Program-made: the position numbers and the translations under genes
NCBI GenBank assembly: GCA_003833135.1
Contig: QZLH01000096.1
Span: 126,060 to 182,079 of the forward strand
Source of the DNA: Oehlia diaphana
Lineage: Eukaryota; Glomeromycota; Glomeromycetes; Glomerales; Glomeraceae
Direction: 5' to 3'
Length of the DNA: 56,020 nucleotides
Notes under the pieces: model-generated
What the model saw: the letters and a program-made list of their open reading frames with translations, nothing else
What the model was told of the DNA's origin: nothing
The model's database searches: none
Shown here: positions 1 to 11,357 of the stretch, one piece after another
Layout of the letters: each line of letters starts with the position of its first letter
How positions within the stretch are numbered: the first letter of the stretch is position 1

Positions 1-140
1 TTTTTTTTCTTTGTGGCTTAAAGAGATTCGCGAAAAATAATAGATTTTTTTTTTTAAAAAAAAAAGATTTACAAATTATTATTTATCGAGATATATTTGA
101 GATAAATTAAATTAAAATTTTTTTTTTTTTTTTTTTTTTC
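1..140. repeat. Dispersed ~120-bp block, copy 1
   Basis: A unique core (GTGGCTTAAAGAGATTCGCG, then a T-run/A-run and an AT-rich tail with TTATCGAGATATATTTGAG) sits between homopolymer runs. The same block recurs at about 2,928-3,065 with almost no differences outside homopolymer lengths. The first bases of the window already lie inside this copy, so its left border is unknown. Confidence 0.85.
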
Positions 141-158
141 GCGCGAAATTTTTTTTTT

Positions 159-190
<32 letters not shown>

Positions 191-2395
191 TTATACTGTA
201 TATAAAGAAATACGAATTATTATAATTTAATGAATTTAAAATAATTTATTACCGGTAAATTATTATCATTTATACAAAAAAAGAAAGGTATGATGTCTGC
301 AAGAGAAATTTCAAGAAAAAAAAAAAAAAAAAAGATTTTCATTTTTCCGATAAATTAAACCCCATATGAATAAATAATATAAATAATTCATTCATTCTTA
401 TATCTGCAATAAAATTTACTATAAAGAAATGATGAGAATTTAACCGAATATAGAATTCACTTGAGAAAATCACTTATATAAAGCTTATCAAATTTAAGAT
501 TTTATATTTTAATAATGAAACCATTATAAGAGAAATATTTCTTTTTATGAATTTTTTTTCAAAAAGATTGACAGAAAGGTAAATAATTTGTGTTTTTTTT
601 TTAAAAAAAAAAAATTTCTATTATAAGAATATTTCTTAAAAGTTTTAATCAAAAAAAAAAAAAAATCGAAATTAAGAATCGCGTGACAAAGAGGACAAAT
701 TTCATAAATTCATTTAATAATTTCAAAAAACAATAATTTGACAACAATTATAAATCATACATAAATGAACATTTTGGTAGTTTTAATTTAACTCATTATT
801 TTCCAATCTCTATTAAATTAAGTATTGTAACGTAACTCAAAAAAAGTTTTTAATTTTTTAAAGTTTTGATTCTAAAATTAGATGAATTAGACGCCAAAGA
901 AAAAAATAATAAAACCTTTTTAGACATACTGTATATATATAATAATACATATTTATACTCTATCGTAATTTATATAAATTTCCTTGTGTGTTTATTTTTT
1001 ATTCAAAAATGTAATGAATGAAAAAATTCTCTTTACTGCGACTTAAATTTTTTTAAAAAAAAATAATAATAATCTTCCTTATCAATGACAGAAAAATAGA
1101 TTTAATAATTTGTGTACAAAATATTTATACATCAAGGTTTTTTGTTTGTTAGTAATTATCATAACAAAAAGCCACCATTATCTACCTAATAAAATACTAA
1201 ATCAAACGGAAAATTACGGAAACCCCAAAAATGATAAAATACACGTTTTATTTCTACTCAGCCACATAAAATTTATCAAGAAATTATCGATAACGTTAAT
1301 GTAACAAAAAAAACTTGTTATTGAAATAATAATAAATTTTCTCATATTCGGCGGATAATAGATTTAGTAGAACATTGAAAAAACGGCTGTGTTACATTAA
1401 ACAATATGAACAAGTTTTTTTTTAATGAATTTATTAACAAAGAATTTTATTATTATTATTTATTATTATAATATTATTTTTTTTATAATATTTTTCAAAG
1501 AGAACAAAAATATAATTTTATTTGTTTGCTTTTTTTAGATATTATTTTTTTTTTTTATTGCAGTAAAAAATCATTATATTAATTACTATTATTATTATTA
1601 TGAAACATAAAATTAACGAAAGGAAAAAAAAAAAAAAAAATTTCATTATAAAAAATAAATTTTTAAATGGGGGAAAGTTTTCCGATTGAAGAATTTCAAA
1701 TTGATTAAATTGATAACCAAAAAAGAAATGAACTGTAACAGAATAAAAAAATTCAAAATGAATAAATAATTTTGGTTAGAATAATAAAAAAAGATGTTGA
1801 CCAGATAACCCCAAAAATATGGTAAATATAGTTTTTTGATAAAATTTATATAGTAATATTTAATTTGAATGACTCATTGACATTTGTCATCTTATGTGAC
1901 AAATAAATTTTACATTTACGCCGAAGATTAAACTTTAAAATAATTATTATAAGAATCAGTAAAACGTCACATATGTATCATTTTATTAAAATTCTCCGAT
2001 TTTCCCAAATTGATACGAAAAGTTTTACTTTTGGTCCCACTTTTTTAACACTAAACCATTTTTTATTGCTTCATTGAGAATAAAGAATAAAGGAATCACA
2101 TTCAAAATTATTCATATAAATATATTGTATATAAAAATATATTATTATTATATAATGTAATCATTGTATAATGTATTATCAAATTTCGTTTAACGAAAGA
2201 AAGTTTGTATTATATTTACAAATTATATAAAATTTTTTCTTCTAACTACATTGTTATGCATGTGATCTAGAACAACTATAATTTCGTTTCAAATTAGTAG
2301 TTCATTTAAAAACACTGTGTTAACCTTGCTTATATATGTTGCCATGTTTGCTATAATGTTGAAGAATATGAAAAAAGTTTTTTTTTTTTTTAATT

Positions 2396-2434
<39 letters not shown>

Positions 2435-2927
2435 TATTACTTTTTTCTTTGGCAAATCTGATTTTCGTTTTTTTTTTTTTTATCTTTTTGAATTTTTTAA
2501 TTGGTTTATTTTGGTAAAATTAAATAAAAAATTTTTTTTTAACATTATAAAAAAATATAATTAATTAATTATTATTATTATTGTTATTTAATTTTTGTAC
2601 ATGTTATCATTCACAAGTCACAACAAATTAATCATAATCAAAAAATATCTATTTTTCATAATCAACATAATCAATTTTAATCAACTAACATTTTTACGCG
2701 AATATTTATTTCCTTTCAACGATATTTATTTAGAATGGATCTTCCTTGGATTTCTTTTTTATGAATGAATCGAGAATAGATCTTATTGAAGCCGATTAAA
2801 AAATTAACAGGTCACGTATCAAGTTTATAATCAAGTTAATTATAACAAAAAAAAAATTGAGGGAACGTAATACCATGCGAGTTTTATATTTGAAAGTTTT
2901 TTTTTTCGGTTCGGATTCTGCTTATCT
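141..2927. other. AT-rich intergenic DNA
   Basis: Very AT-rich DNA with many poly-A and poly-T runs of 10-20 nt and ATT/TTA microsatellites (for example around 1,440-1,500 and 1,580-1,610). Short open frames here are homopolymer-driven. They encode runs of F and K without recognisable domains, so I call no genes. Confidence 0.7.
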
Positions 2928-3065
2928 TTTTTTTTTTTTTTTTTTGTGGCTTAAAGAGATTCGCGAAAAATAATAGATTTTTTTTTTTAAAAAAAAAAGA
3001 TTTACAAATTATTATTTATCGAGATATATTTGAGATAAATTAAATTAAAATTTTTTTTTTTTTTT
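2928..3065. repeat. Dispersed ~120-bp block, copy 2
   Basis: Direct repeat of the block at the start of the window, offset by about 2,933 bp and in the same orientation. The flanking sequences differ immediately outside the block, so it is a dispersed short repeat, or the pair of ends of something larger, rather than a simple tandem duplication. Confidence 0.85.
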
Positions 3066-4590
3066 ATTTTCTTTACTTATTTATTTTGATGTACATTCTT
3101 ATGATATTTATGATGTCACTGTTGTCACTGTAAAAGTTATAAAATTATGTTTACTTTATATTTAGAATTTTTCTAAATTTTCTTGTTTTTTAACTCGTTT
3201 TTTATTTGTATCTTTTCTGTTATCTTGTGTAGTACATTTAAAAAAACAAGCCACTCCAAAAAAAAAAAAAAATTAGTAAAAACATCATTTAAAATTTCAC
3301 GAGATCACAAATTTAATTTTCATTTTCTGCGCCATTCCATAACGTAAAACAAAAAAAAAATTTCCCCTATAATTTCGGTACATATCATTATGTTTATTTT
3401 TCATATAATTTCGGTAAAAAAGTATAGCAGATAGTATCTGGTATGTTTATTATTATTATTATGTTTATTCAGTTGTACGTTTGATTTTTCGCATAATCAC
3501 GTGTACATTACAAATGCCGTGTGTCACCAGTGTTACACTATATTTAGAATCACAAGAATCATTGAAAGTCCTAGATCGATCGATTTTTTTTTTCAAAGGT
3601 AAAGTTAAAAAATTAATTTTTTTTTTGTCTCTTTTTTTTTACTTATTATTATTCTTTTATATTATTGCCGTTTTCGAATTATTGATTTTAGAAATTTTGT
3701 AACGTAACAAAAAAACAAATTCACAAAACACAAATGATGTAACACAAGATCTAGCCAATAAAATAAGCTAAATCACGTATATAATATGAGATTTCCTCAT
3801 CTTGTTTAACGCGTTTTTTTCTTTCTTTTTTTTAAAAAATAAAGAACTAAAAAAATTGGCAATGCCCTATGAAAGATAATATGCTATTGGCGTCTGTTTT
3901 TTATGCCAACAATGCTTATATTGTGAAAGCAAACCATCTATTACAACTTGCCAATGTGATTTAAATAAAAAACCTACTTTAAAAAACACAGGAAGAGGAA
4001 AGAGAAATCTTTATTCTAGAGTTTATAATGATCAGGATATTTTTTCAATTTTATACTTTCTTTTACTTAGAAAATTCATAAAAGATCATGATATATATAG
4101 TGTGTTTCATAGCATCTTTGCATAGATAGTAAAGCAATATGTGCTAAGATGATGCATTTCAAACTTACAGAGATTAATTAGCTACCCAAATGTGCACATG
4201 TGAGGTACTATCTAGTATAACAAGTGGTTCACAATTAATAATATTAGATTAGCTTTTCATGCTTGTATTTTTTTATATATCTTGTATGGCTTTAATTTAA
4301 TAAATTGGTAAATGCACTGTGGAATTAAAAAACAAATATAACAAATTAAATTAAAAATTATTACTATATAGTCTAGTCAATGATAAAACTGAAACTAGTT
4401 TGTAACAAAACTTAGGCAGGTGTATATATATATATATATATATACATCACTAATTTCCTCTTTGCTCTAGATCATTTACATCATTCTGTTACAGCCATGA
4501 AAAAGGAATAACTGGACCCACATATTCTTCTAGCTTTTCACCTGTTTTCAGTGTCCTCAACTTCAACTAATAATACGTCAATTACCTATT
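3066..4590. other. AT-rich intergenic DNA with possible gene debris
   Basis: Mostly AT-rich filler. A (TA)n microsatellite lies at 4,424-4,443. Between about 3,850 and 4,240 the sequence becomes less homopolymeric and short plus-strand frames look vaguely coding (for example a segment reading SVFYANNAYIVKANHLL), but they are interrupted by stops. They could be the upstream part of the LINE remnant that follows. I could not identify them. Confidence 0.5.
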
Positions 4591-4599
4591 TGTTCTTAT

Positions 4600-5760
4600 A
4601 CTTTCCATTACAGATGAATTTTATGCCTTAAACAATACTTCAGCTAATCATAACAAATATGTTTTGATTACCAATCAGTCATTAGCTACTTTTCAACCTG
4701 TTCATTTTAATTTGAAGGTCTCCTGACTCAATTCCACACTTCATATTTCAATCACTCCTCTCCTACTAGGATCCTTTTCCATTTTTTAGGTGTCTGGTTC
4801 AATATCTTAATTCAAGGGGATTTGTCAAAACCCAATTGAAAAAGGAATTTCTTAATTTCTCAATCACGCTATGGAAAGCCTGACTACATGTCAAACACCT
4901 GGTTTACCTGCATAACAAGGTCCTCATTTCCCGAATTGAGCACCACATGCAAGTCACCCACCTTTCTACTATAAATGTGCTACTGTGTCAGTTTCTTTCC
5001 GTTCAATACCCAAACAAGCATATTTACCTCGGACTGTATCTAACGTGACTTTGTACTTTGAACAATTTTTTGGATTGATTAACTTTGTTCAACCACCAAC
5101 AGTCCTGTCATATCACCAATCTCTTTTTGCTTTGTAACTCCCATTCTGTTAACTTTGCAGGTTATCCTCATTATCTGCCTACTCCATATCCAGCAGCGGC
5201 TTTTAATCCCCATTCACCTCTCCTCATTACGGATTGGTCTCCTTGGTCTAAATGTCACGCTTTTGTCTCTGATTTTATCGCTAGTTCCCTCTCTCTTTTG
5301 GCTCTGGACAAATTGACCATAAATCTTATACTCTCTTCCTATTTCCTAGATTTCACTATTCAAGGCGGTTCTCTTCCATTATATAAAGTGTACTCCCCGC
5401 GCACGTTTCTAGACTTTTTACCCAGATAGTATCAGGACGAGTGATCCATCAGGGTGCTTTAACCCTCCATTTCTGACATTTCTCTGCTTTAACTGTGCAA
5501 TTGGATCATTACACGTGACTCGTCCTCCAACCTGATTTTTGGTTAATAAATTCGCTCCCAATCCAGTAGATTATCTGTGATCACGCATTGGGATTGTAAA
5601 TCAAGAGTTCACACCCGTTTCATTCCTTTCAATCGATGCTCCCCTTCGCTTAAAGCGTCGTCCTGCTGTTCATTGAACATTCATAAGAAGTACAAAGCCA
5701 CCACCACGGAACTATCCCTGTAGGATAATAAAACCTATCGTGATCTGTAATTTATAGATT
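4600..5760 (+). pseudogene. Decayed LINE (non-LTR retrotransposon) reverse-transcriptase C-terminal part
   Basis: Plus-strand frames broken by stops and frameshifts read, in order: a segment with ITNQSLATFQPVHFN; FLGVWFNI, the LGVW-type motif that follows the catalytic palm in LINE reverse transcriptases; a thumb-like stretch with LVYLHNKVLISRIEHHMQVT; and a 114-residue open piece (5,085-5,429) ending in GGSLPLYKVYSPRTFLDFLP. Order and spacing fit the post-YADD half of a LINE ORF2. The catalytic YADD region and the endonuclease are not recognisable upstream. Sequence after 5,430 is still less AT-rich and may be the C-terminal tail, but its frames are too broken to name. The window has a second, different LINE at its right end. 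Not functional. The family assignment is inferred from motifs only. Confidence 0.65.
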
Positions 5761-6113
5761 CTAATTGCTCAATTTCCATTTTTAATTCTTTTTAATGACG
5801 CCTTGTCTTACGATCTGCGAGATCAGGGATATGCTTTTTATTAGTAATTCAAAACTATGATGGGTGAAATAAAACATACAGAACTTTCAGGAAAGTGTAA
5901 TGAAAACAACGCAAAAATAGTTCTCTCGGCCAGGATATTAATAGATCCTCTAAAATAATACACAATCACATGATACAGTGGCGTAGTTAAATCACTATCT
6001 CGGCAAGATTTTTACCGATATCGTACTGCGCATTTCAAGTCTCACAGGTTCAGTCTCTTTTACGTCTCATCTCCCCAGTATTTAAATTCAAGTAATATCC
6101 CCAATCGTCATCT

Positions 6114-6771
6114 TCGTATGGTGTTCCCTATAGTATGTTTCATCCCATTTAGCTGTCTCATCATAAAAAAATCAACTGCTCTGCTTGATATTCTGAACAA
6201 ATAGTATAAATATAATAAGCTCTTAACAAATCACTTCTTTCTCTTGCAGCTTTTCTAACTAAAGATATAAATCATAAAATTATAATTTAGTATATAAAAA
6301 AATAAATAATTATAGCAAATATAATAACCTTCTTTCTTGTTATTCCACAATATTTTAAAGATTTCCATAATGTAGATATAGAAACTTCTTTACCAGTTTT
6401 TCTAGTCATTTCTCCTACAATTTCATCTAAGTAATAATCAGGATGTTCTTTTATAATTTCACGTAAAATCTATAAATAAAAGCATATAAATTTTAAAATA
6501 AATGAGAAATATAAACAAAATAAACAAAAGGAACAACCTTCATATGAGTTCCATTAAAAATTTTTCTTCTTCCAGTTTGTCCTTTTAGTGGATTTATTAC
6601 ACATTTCCATTGCTGATAACATGTAATAATCCTTCTTATTGTTGCTATACTAAGCTTTAGTAATTCAGCAATTTCCTGCACTTCATAGTTGTCATAAACA
6701 AATACACTACTCTCCACCCTAATCTTCGAGACAATTTTAAGAAAATGTATTCGAGTGTATTTGTGATTCAA
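6114..6771 (-). pseudogene. Decayed DDE (Tc1/mariner-like) transposase with introns
   Basis: Reading the minus strand, exon 1 (6,771-6,538) encodes a helix-turn-helix segment (EVQEIAELLKLSIATIRRII, then a basic G-R-R linker). Exon 2 (6,469-6,329) continues with ILREIIKEHPDYYLDEIVGE and TLWKSLKYCGITRKK, the second DNA-binding half. Exon 3 starts near 6,258 with RKAARERSDLLRAYYIY and reaches the first catalytic-aspartate region, read as LIF followed by YDETA after a one-base frameshift in a run of T. The GT...AG borders are clear. The exon 2/exon 3 join also needs a phase change. The remaining DDE catalytic core is missing or unrecognisable, so this is a truncated copy. It resembles the intron-bearing homeodomain-like transposases common in Glomeromycotina, as far as I recall. 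Confidence 0.7.
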
Positions 6772-6988
6772 AGTGTGATCGCTAAGTTTAACGGTAAAAA
6801 TATGGTATTTTCTTTAATAAAAAACTTAATGCTTATAATATATGAATCGAAATATATAAAAAAAAAATACAGTTTCATGTTTTCAAATTGTGATCGATGA
6901 GTGGCTTATAAAATTTGTGTTACGTGATCAACATCAAATCAATCATCTCGAAAAAAATTTTTTTTTTCATGTTTCAATTTTTTTTATA

Positions 6989-8161
6989 ATGTCATCATCA
7001 TTTTCACAACTTTTAAGAAATTCAAAATTATCAAAATTTGATCCTAAATTATCACAAGTTTATAAAACTTATGGAGAATATCAAAAACTTGGTGATTATG
7101 GCGTAAAGCGTAATTTACCAAATTATTTACGTACAAATGTTGTAACAATAAATGAAATAGATACTATTGAACATCAAACTCCTTATAATAGTGCTGAAAC
7201 TTTAATTAGATTTAAAAGAAAATGGAAAGAAAATTTTTTAATTTCAAAAACTGTTGAACCTTTAAAATCAAATGATATTTATCAAAGAAATTTTATTAAT
7301 ATTTCAAAATTATCATTAAAAGATTTTAAAAAATTATTAAAAAAAATTGAAAAAAGAAAATATGATTGGAATCAACTTTTAATTAATTCTACTTATAATT
7401 CAAATAATTGGTTAGAATTTTTAGGTTTAACTTTTACAAAATCTTCTAATTCAATTATTAAAGGTTTAACTTATTCTCATAATAATCCTGGTATTAATTT
7501 TGAAGTACAAGGTCGTGTACTTAATAAAGATTCTAATGGAATTTTTGCTATTGGTATAAGTGGTTTGGTTGGTAGTTTACATTTTGGTAAAGCTCAAAGA
7601 ATGGTTCAAGTTAATCGTAAAAAATTGGATAATTTTTATCTTGAAAAAGTGGATTTTGATGATCAAGGTCGTCCAAATATTAGAGTTTCTCATTCTCCTA
7701 TTCTTTCTTATCAAAATGACTTTAATTTACTTGATAATTATACTGGAAAAAATTCTTTATTCTTTGATTCTGCTACAAATCGTGTTAAAGATAATGAAAA
7801 GACACAAGAAGAAATTCTTACTAGACTTCGTTCTTTATTAAAAACTAGTGGTGATTCTACAACTTCTAGCAGTGATGTTGAACCCTCTTCAAAACCTAGT
7901 TTTCAACTTGTTTATGAAGAAATGTTTTCTTCTAATACTAAAGAAGAAGGAGGTGAAAAAAATAACAAGAATCTTTTTGAGATTTTGAGTGAAAATAAAG
8001 AGTCAACAAAAAACAATTCTATTAAAGAAGAAGGAGGTGAAAAAAATGGCAAGAATCTATTTGAGGTTTTGAGTGAAAATAAAGAGTCGACAAAAAACAT
8101 GAAATCTAATGAAGAGAATCAAGTTACAAAAGATCTAACAAGTGATAAAAATTCTGATTAG
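6989..8161 (+). CDS. MRP51: Mitochondrial small-subunit ribosomal protein, Mrp51 family (bS1m-like)
   Basis: Intronless frame of 390 residues. I start it at the ATG at 6,989 (MSSSFSQLLRNSKLSKF) rather than at the in-frame ATG 33 codons upstream, because the family begins with this LLRNSKLSKFDP block and the upstream stretch is homopolymer-rich. The first ~280 residues match the fungal Mrp51 pattern: the N-terminal LLRNS motif, a YGDYGVKR-like segment (read here as GDYGVKRNLP), then a region with VQGRVLN and GISGLVGSL. Mrp51 is a small-subunit mitoribosome protein that supports translation of mitochondrial mRNAs. The last ~100 residues are Ser/Lys/Glu-rich and contain a 28-residue unit with the core KEEGGEKNNKNLFEILSENK duplicated in tandem (84-bp period, about 7,940 and 8,024). 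The tail is probably disordered and lineage-specific. The N-terminal sequence should act as a mitochondrial presequence, which I infer. Confidence 0.8.
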   Translation: MSSSFSQLLRNSKLSKFDPKLSQVYKTYGEYQKLGDYGVKRNLPNYLRTNVVTINEIDTIEHQTPYNSAETLIRFKRKWKENFLISKTVEPLKSNDIYQRNFINISKLSLKDFKKLLKKIEKRKYDWNQLLINSTYNSNNWLEFLGLTFTKSSNSIIKGLTYSHNNPGINFEVQGRVLNKDSNGIFAIGISGLVGSLHFGKAQRMVQVNRKKLDNFYLEKVDFDDQGRPNIRVSHSPILSYQNDFNLLDNYTGKNSLFFDSATNRVKDNEKTQEEILTRLRSLLKTSGDSTTSSSDVEPSSKPSFQLVYEEMFSSNTKEEGGEKNNKNLFEILSENKESTKNNSIKEEGGEKNGKNLFEVLSENKESTKNMKSNEENQVTKDLTSDKNSD

Positions 8162-8325
8162 GGATTAGGGATTAAGGAATAGGGAATAGGAATATAAGGT
8201 AATTATAAGTTATTTAGCTTATATTCTATTTCATCAGGAACTAAGAACTAACGTTCCATTTTTTATTGTAGGGTTGATGAAATGTCTTGAAAGGTATTTA
8301 AAGAGAGGAGAAGTTTTTTGTTCTG

Positions 8326-8510
8326 GCGTTTATAGAATTAGGTTATTTTGATCTTTCTTAACGCGTTTATAGAATTATCTTTCTAACGTGTTTATAGAAT
8401 TAGGTTATCGTTCTGGATTTTGATCTTTCTAACGCGTTTGTAGAATTAGGTTATTGTTCTAGTTATGATAAGAATTTTGATCTTTCTACGCGTTTATAGA
8501 ATTGGGTTAG
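8326..8510. repeat. Minisatellite with core CGYGTTTRTAGAATT
   Basis: Five imperfect units, each with GCGTTTATAGAATTAGGTTA or a shorter variant, separated by TTTTGATCTTTCTAA-type linkers of varying length. They lie directly downstream of the Mrp51 gene. Just before them (8,160-8,190) are a few degenerate GGGATTAGGGATTA-like repeats. Confidence 0.8.
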
Positions 8511-8599
8511 AATTTTTTAGCTAACTAATAATTCTCCTCTAGAGTAATATATTATGTACTGATTAATTTATATTTGTGCATTTATTAAATTTTTGAACT

Positions 8600-9390
8600 A
8601 CTATTTAGTACAATTACAAATGATGGAAAGTGGTGAACGTATTAGTACAATCACAAATAATGGGAAAGTGGTGAACATTATCTTAATTTCTCATAATTAC
8701 AAATAATGAAAAGTGTTGAACATTATCTTGAATTCCCATATTATTTAGTACAATTACGAATATTACGGTTAATGGAAAGTGGTGAACATTATCTTAATTT
8801 CCCATATTATTTAGTACAATTACAAGTGTGATGAATTAAAATTTGAAGATTATATAAATTATGATGTTATCACACCCAACTGTACTGTTTGGGAATCCGA
8901 CTATTTGAGTATGGTAATGGAAATTTTGAATTTGTATTAGTTGATATTGATGTTGATGTTGATGTGAATCTGAAGGTGAAAACAGGCCCTCGGCTTAGTG
9001 TGATGAGCAAGTATATTAAGCGTTTTTTACTACTAGATGATGAATCAATGATAAGCACCTTCAATATTTTTCAGAGTTGCTGACAATTTGTAGTTCAGTT
9101 TCCGGAGCAATCTTTGAGACAACAAAATAGAAAATTAAATCAATATCAAACTTTTGTAAATAAATTTACACTTTATTTTTGATGCAAAGTGGTGGACATT
9201 ATCCTAAAGGGTAATTAATTGATCTGAAGGTGAAAACAGAGATAACAAAATAGAAAATTAACTTAAATCAATATCAAACTTTTATAATAAATTTACACTT
9301 TATTTTGATGAAAAGTGGTGAACATTATTTTGATTTCTCATATTACTTAGTACAATTACAAATGATGGAAGTAGTGAACATTATCTATTA
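8600..9390. repeat. Degenerate minisatellite with AAAGTGGTGAACATTATC units
   Basis: At least seven units of the type TTAGTACAATTACAAATGATGG followed by AAAGTGGTGAACATTATCTTAATTTC occur at about 8,605, 8,650, 8,695, 8,750, 8,800, 9,185 and 9,310. A further ~90-bp segment with CAAAATAGAAAATTAA and AATATCAAACTTTTGTAAAT is duplicated at 9,116-9,205 and 9,239-9,331. The short open frames at 8,870-9,083 fall inside or beside this repeat and I do not call them genes. Confidence 0.8.
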
Positions 9391-9474
9391 TTTATTATCC
9401 AAAAAAAGCAAGAGAATCTACCATTAGATTGTTATACTATCAGCTACAATTTATAAAGTTTTTTGGAACGGAAA

Positions 9475-9615
9475 GTATATGAATCAAAAAATAATTTGGA
9501 AGGAAGTGAATCAACAGATAATTTGAAAGAGAATGTGGTAATTTGAAAAGAAGTGAATCAACAGATAATTTGAAAGGAAAAGTAATCGGAAGGAAATGAA
9601 TCAACAAATAATTCT
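9475..9615. repeat. Minisatellite with AATTTGGAAGGAAGTGAATC units
   Basis: Three to four imperfect copies of GGAAGGAAGTGAATCAACAG plus ATAATTTG. Related copies recur at 10,525-10,620, and AGTAATTTGAAAGGGA-type fragments occur at about 9,735, 9,820 and 9,885. The stretch 9,616-10,050 otherwise shows no gene that I can support. Confidence 0.7.
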
Positions 9616-10051
9616 TTTTTTTTGGAAAAAAATTTTAAATATTACAGCAGATGTATAATATTTGTGAAATAATCAACTATATGTCAACACATCACTATTA
9701 CAACATCATTACCTTATGCTCAAGTAATTTAGAAAGGAGTAGTTTGAAGAGGGTGAATACAACTCGGACTTCACTAATCAAAATTTTCTTTTTTAATTAC
9801 AGTGATTGTCAAGAAGAGAGTAATTTGAAAGGGACGTATATAACTTTGGCTTCACTTTCTTTAAATTACATACAGTAAGAGAGTTTGAAAGGGACATATA
9901 TAAATTACTTTTATTCAACCTTATTTCATTCTTCTTTCTTCTTTAATAATAAAACAATGGTTTCTTTTTTTTGTTTAAAAAATATTGAAAAAAGATGTGA
10001 TAAATTTGGATTTCGCTAATCAAAATTCACCTTAGACGAGATTAAATTACA

Positions 10052-10304
10052 GTCGCCATGTTCATTTCTAGATCATATCACTCAGATCGGAAAAAAAATT
10101 AACCAGTTAAACCACAGTAACAATTGAGCACAATTTGTATAGCTCGATCGGTTCATATCATAAACAATAAATATGGTTTGTCGTCAGTTAGTTTATCAAA
10201 ATTGATCAGACTATTTTCATAGATCGGTTTGACTGACCGCTGATCGTTTTTGTAACCAATCATTTAGGGGCGATCAATCTGGTCCGATCTAGAATTGAAC
10301 AGGG
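10052..10304. mobile_element. MITE with ~20-bp terminal inverted repeats
   Basis: The left end reads GCCATGTTCATTTCTAGATC. The right end, reverse-complemented, reads GCCCTGTTCAATTCTAGATC. The match continues more loosely into ATCGATC/GATCGG-rich subterminal sequence. The internal ~210 bp have no coding capacity. I found no convincing target-site duplication, so the exact ends are uncertain by a few bases. Confidence 0.7.
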
Positions 10305-10619
10305 CTAGTGATTGTTTAACCTGTGAATAGATGTTATTTTGAATAATCAATTTATATCAACATATACTGCTCTGCTGCAATATCAATACCTTCAGTTTAT
10401 TGAAATTAAAATTTGAAAGGGAGTGGATTCACAAATCAAAAATTATTTCTTTAGACAATATTGTCAACTCGTGCATAACATATATAAATGTGTATACCAG
10501 CTATATCAAAATTCAAGCTCAGTAATTTGGAAGGAAGTGAATGTAAAAAGTAATTTGGAGAATCAACAAATAATTTGGAATAGAGAATCAATAATTTAGT
10601 TAAGTGATTTGGAACGGAT

Positions 10620-11357
10620 AAAGGGAACTAAATTTAATGAAGTAATATGTAATGTGAGAAAATCAGATGCCTCTGGAAAAGATGACACTGGATGACTCTG
10701 AAAAAGATTACAATTCAATTTGGATATCTAACAATTCCTCCCATTTCTTTTAGATATGATAACTTGATGAATTATTTCATGAATGAAGAAGTAAGATTTC
10801 TTTCTGATTTAATTTAATATTTCATTCTGAAAATTCGAAACTTTGAGTAACTGGAATAAGGAATAACTGATTCTTTCAATTCTAGGTGATCAGATTATGC
10901 TTTATATCAAAGGTTTTAATAATATCGGTTTAGTATTCAAAAAAAATTCTTTCAGTTTAATAATAATCTCTTTTTTAATGCATGATAAGAATATAATTAA
11001 GTAAATTAAATTTGTCTAACATTGAACCTAACTATACCAGGTTGGTATATTCGGGGTTAAACTTATGAATTAATGATAAATTTATTAATAAAAAAAACAT
11101 ATCATAATAAAAAAAACATAATAAAAAAAAACATAATAAAAAAAACATATAATAAATAAATTACATATATAATACAAAAAAATTTTATCGACTATAATTA
11201 TAATTAAAAAATAAATATAAAAAATATTCAATATATATTTATTTCTAACAGCTTAAACTAAAAAAAATAAAAAGTTTATTTATGGGTTGGCAGTGACTGG
11301 CGGTGATTAGCGGTGGGTTCGCAGTGGACGTGATGGTCCAAGTGTTTATTTTTTTCA
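10620..11357. other. AT-rich intergenic DNA
   Basis: No gene is recognisable. At 11,085-11,155 there is a short tandem of AAAAAAACATAATA units. At 11,285-11,330 there is a small GC-richer patch with GGTTGGCAGTGACTGGCGG and related GGYGRTTRGCGG units, close to the 3' end of the Zn2Cys6 gene. Confidence 0.6.

Noticed and set aside
2317..2517. Phe/Lys-rich open frame
   Set aside because: Created by adjacent poly-T and poly-A runs, not coding.
8160..8195. Interstitial telomere-like repeat (GGGATTAGGGATTA)
   Set aside because: Only two to three degenerate units with varying length; too little to call telomeric.
8870..9083. Overlapping 64-residue frames on both strands with an Asp-Val (DVDVDV) run
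   Set aside because: They coincide with a GATGTTGATGTTGATGTTGA microsatellite within a minisatellite field; no domain.
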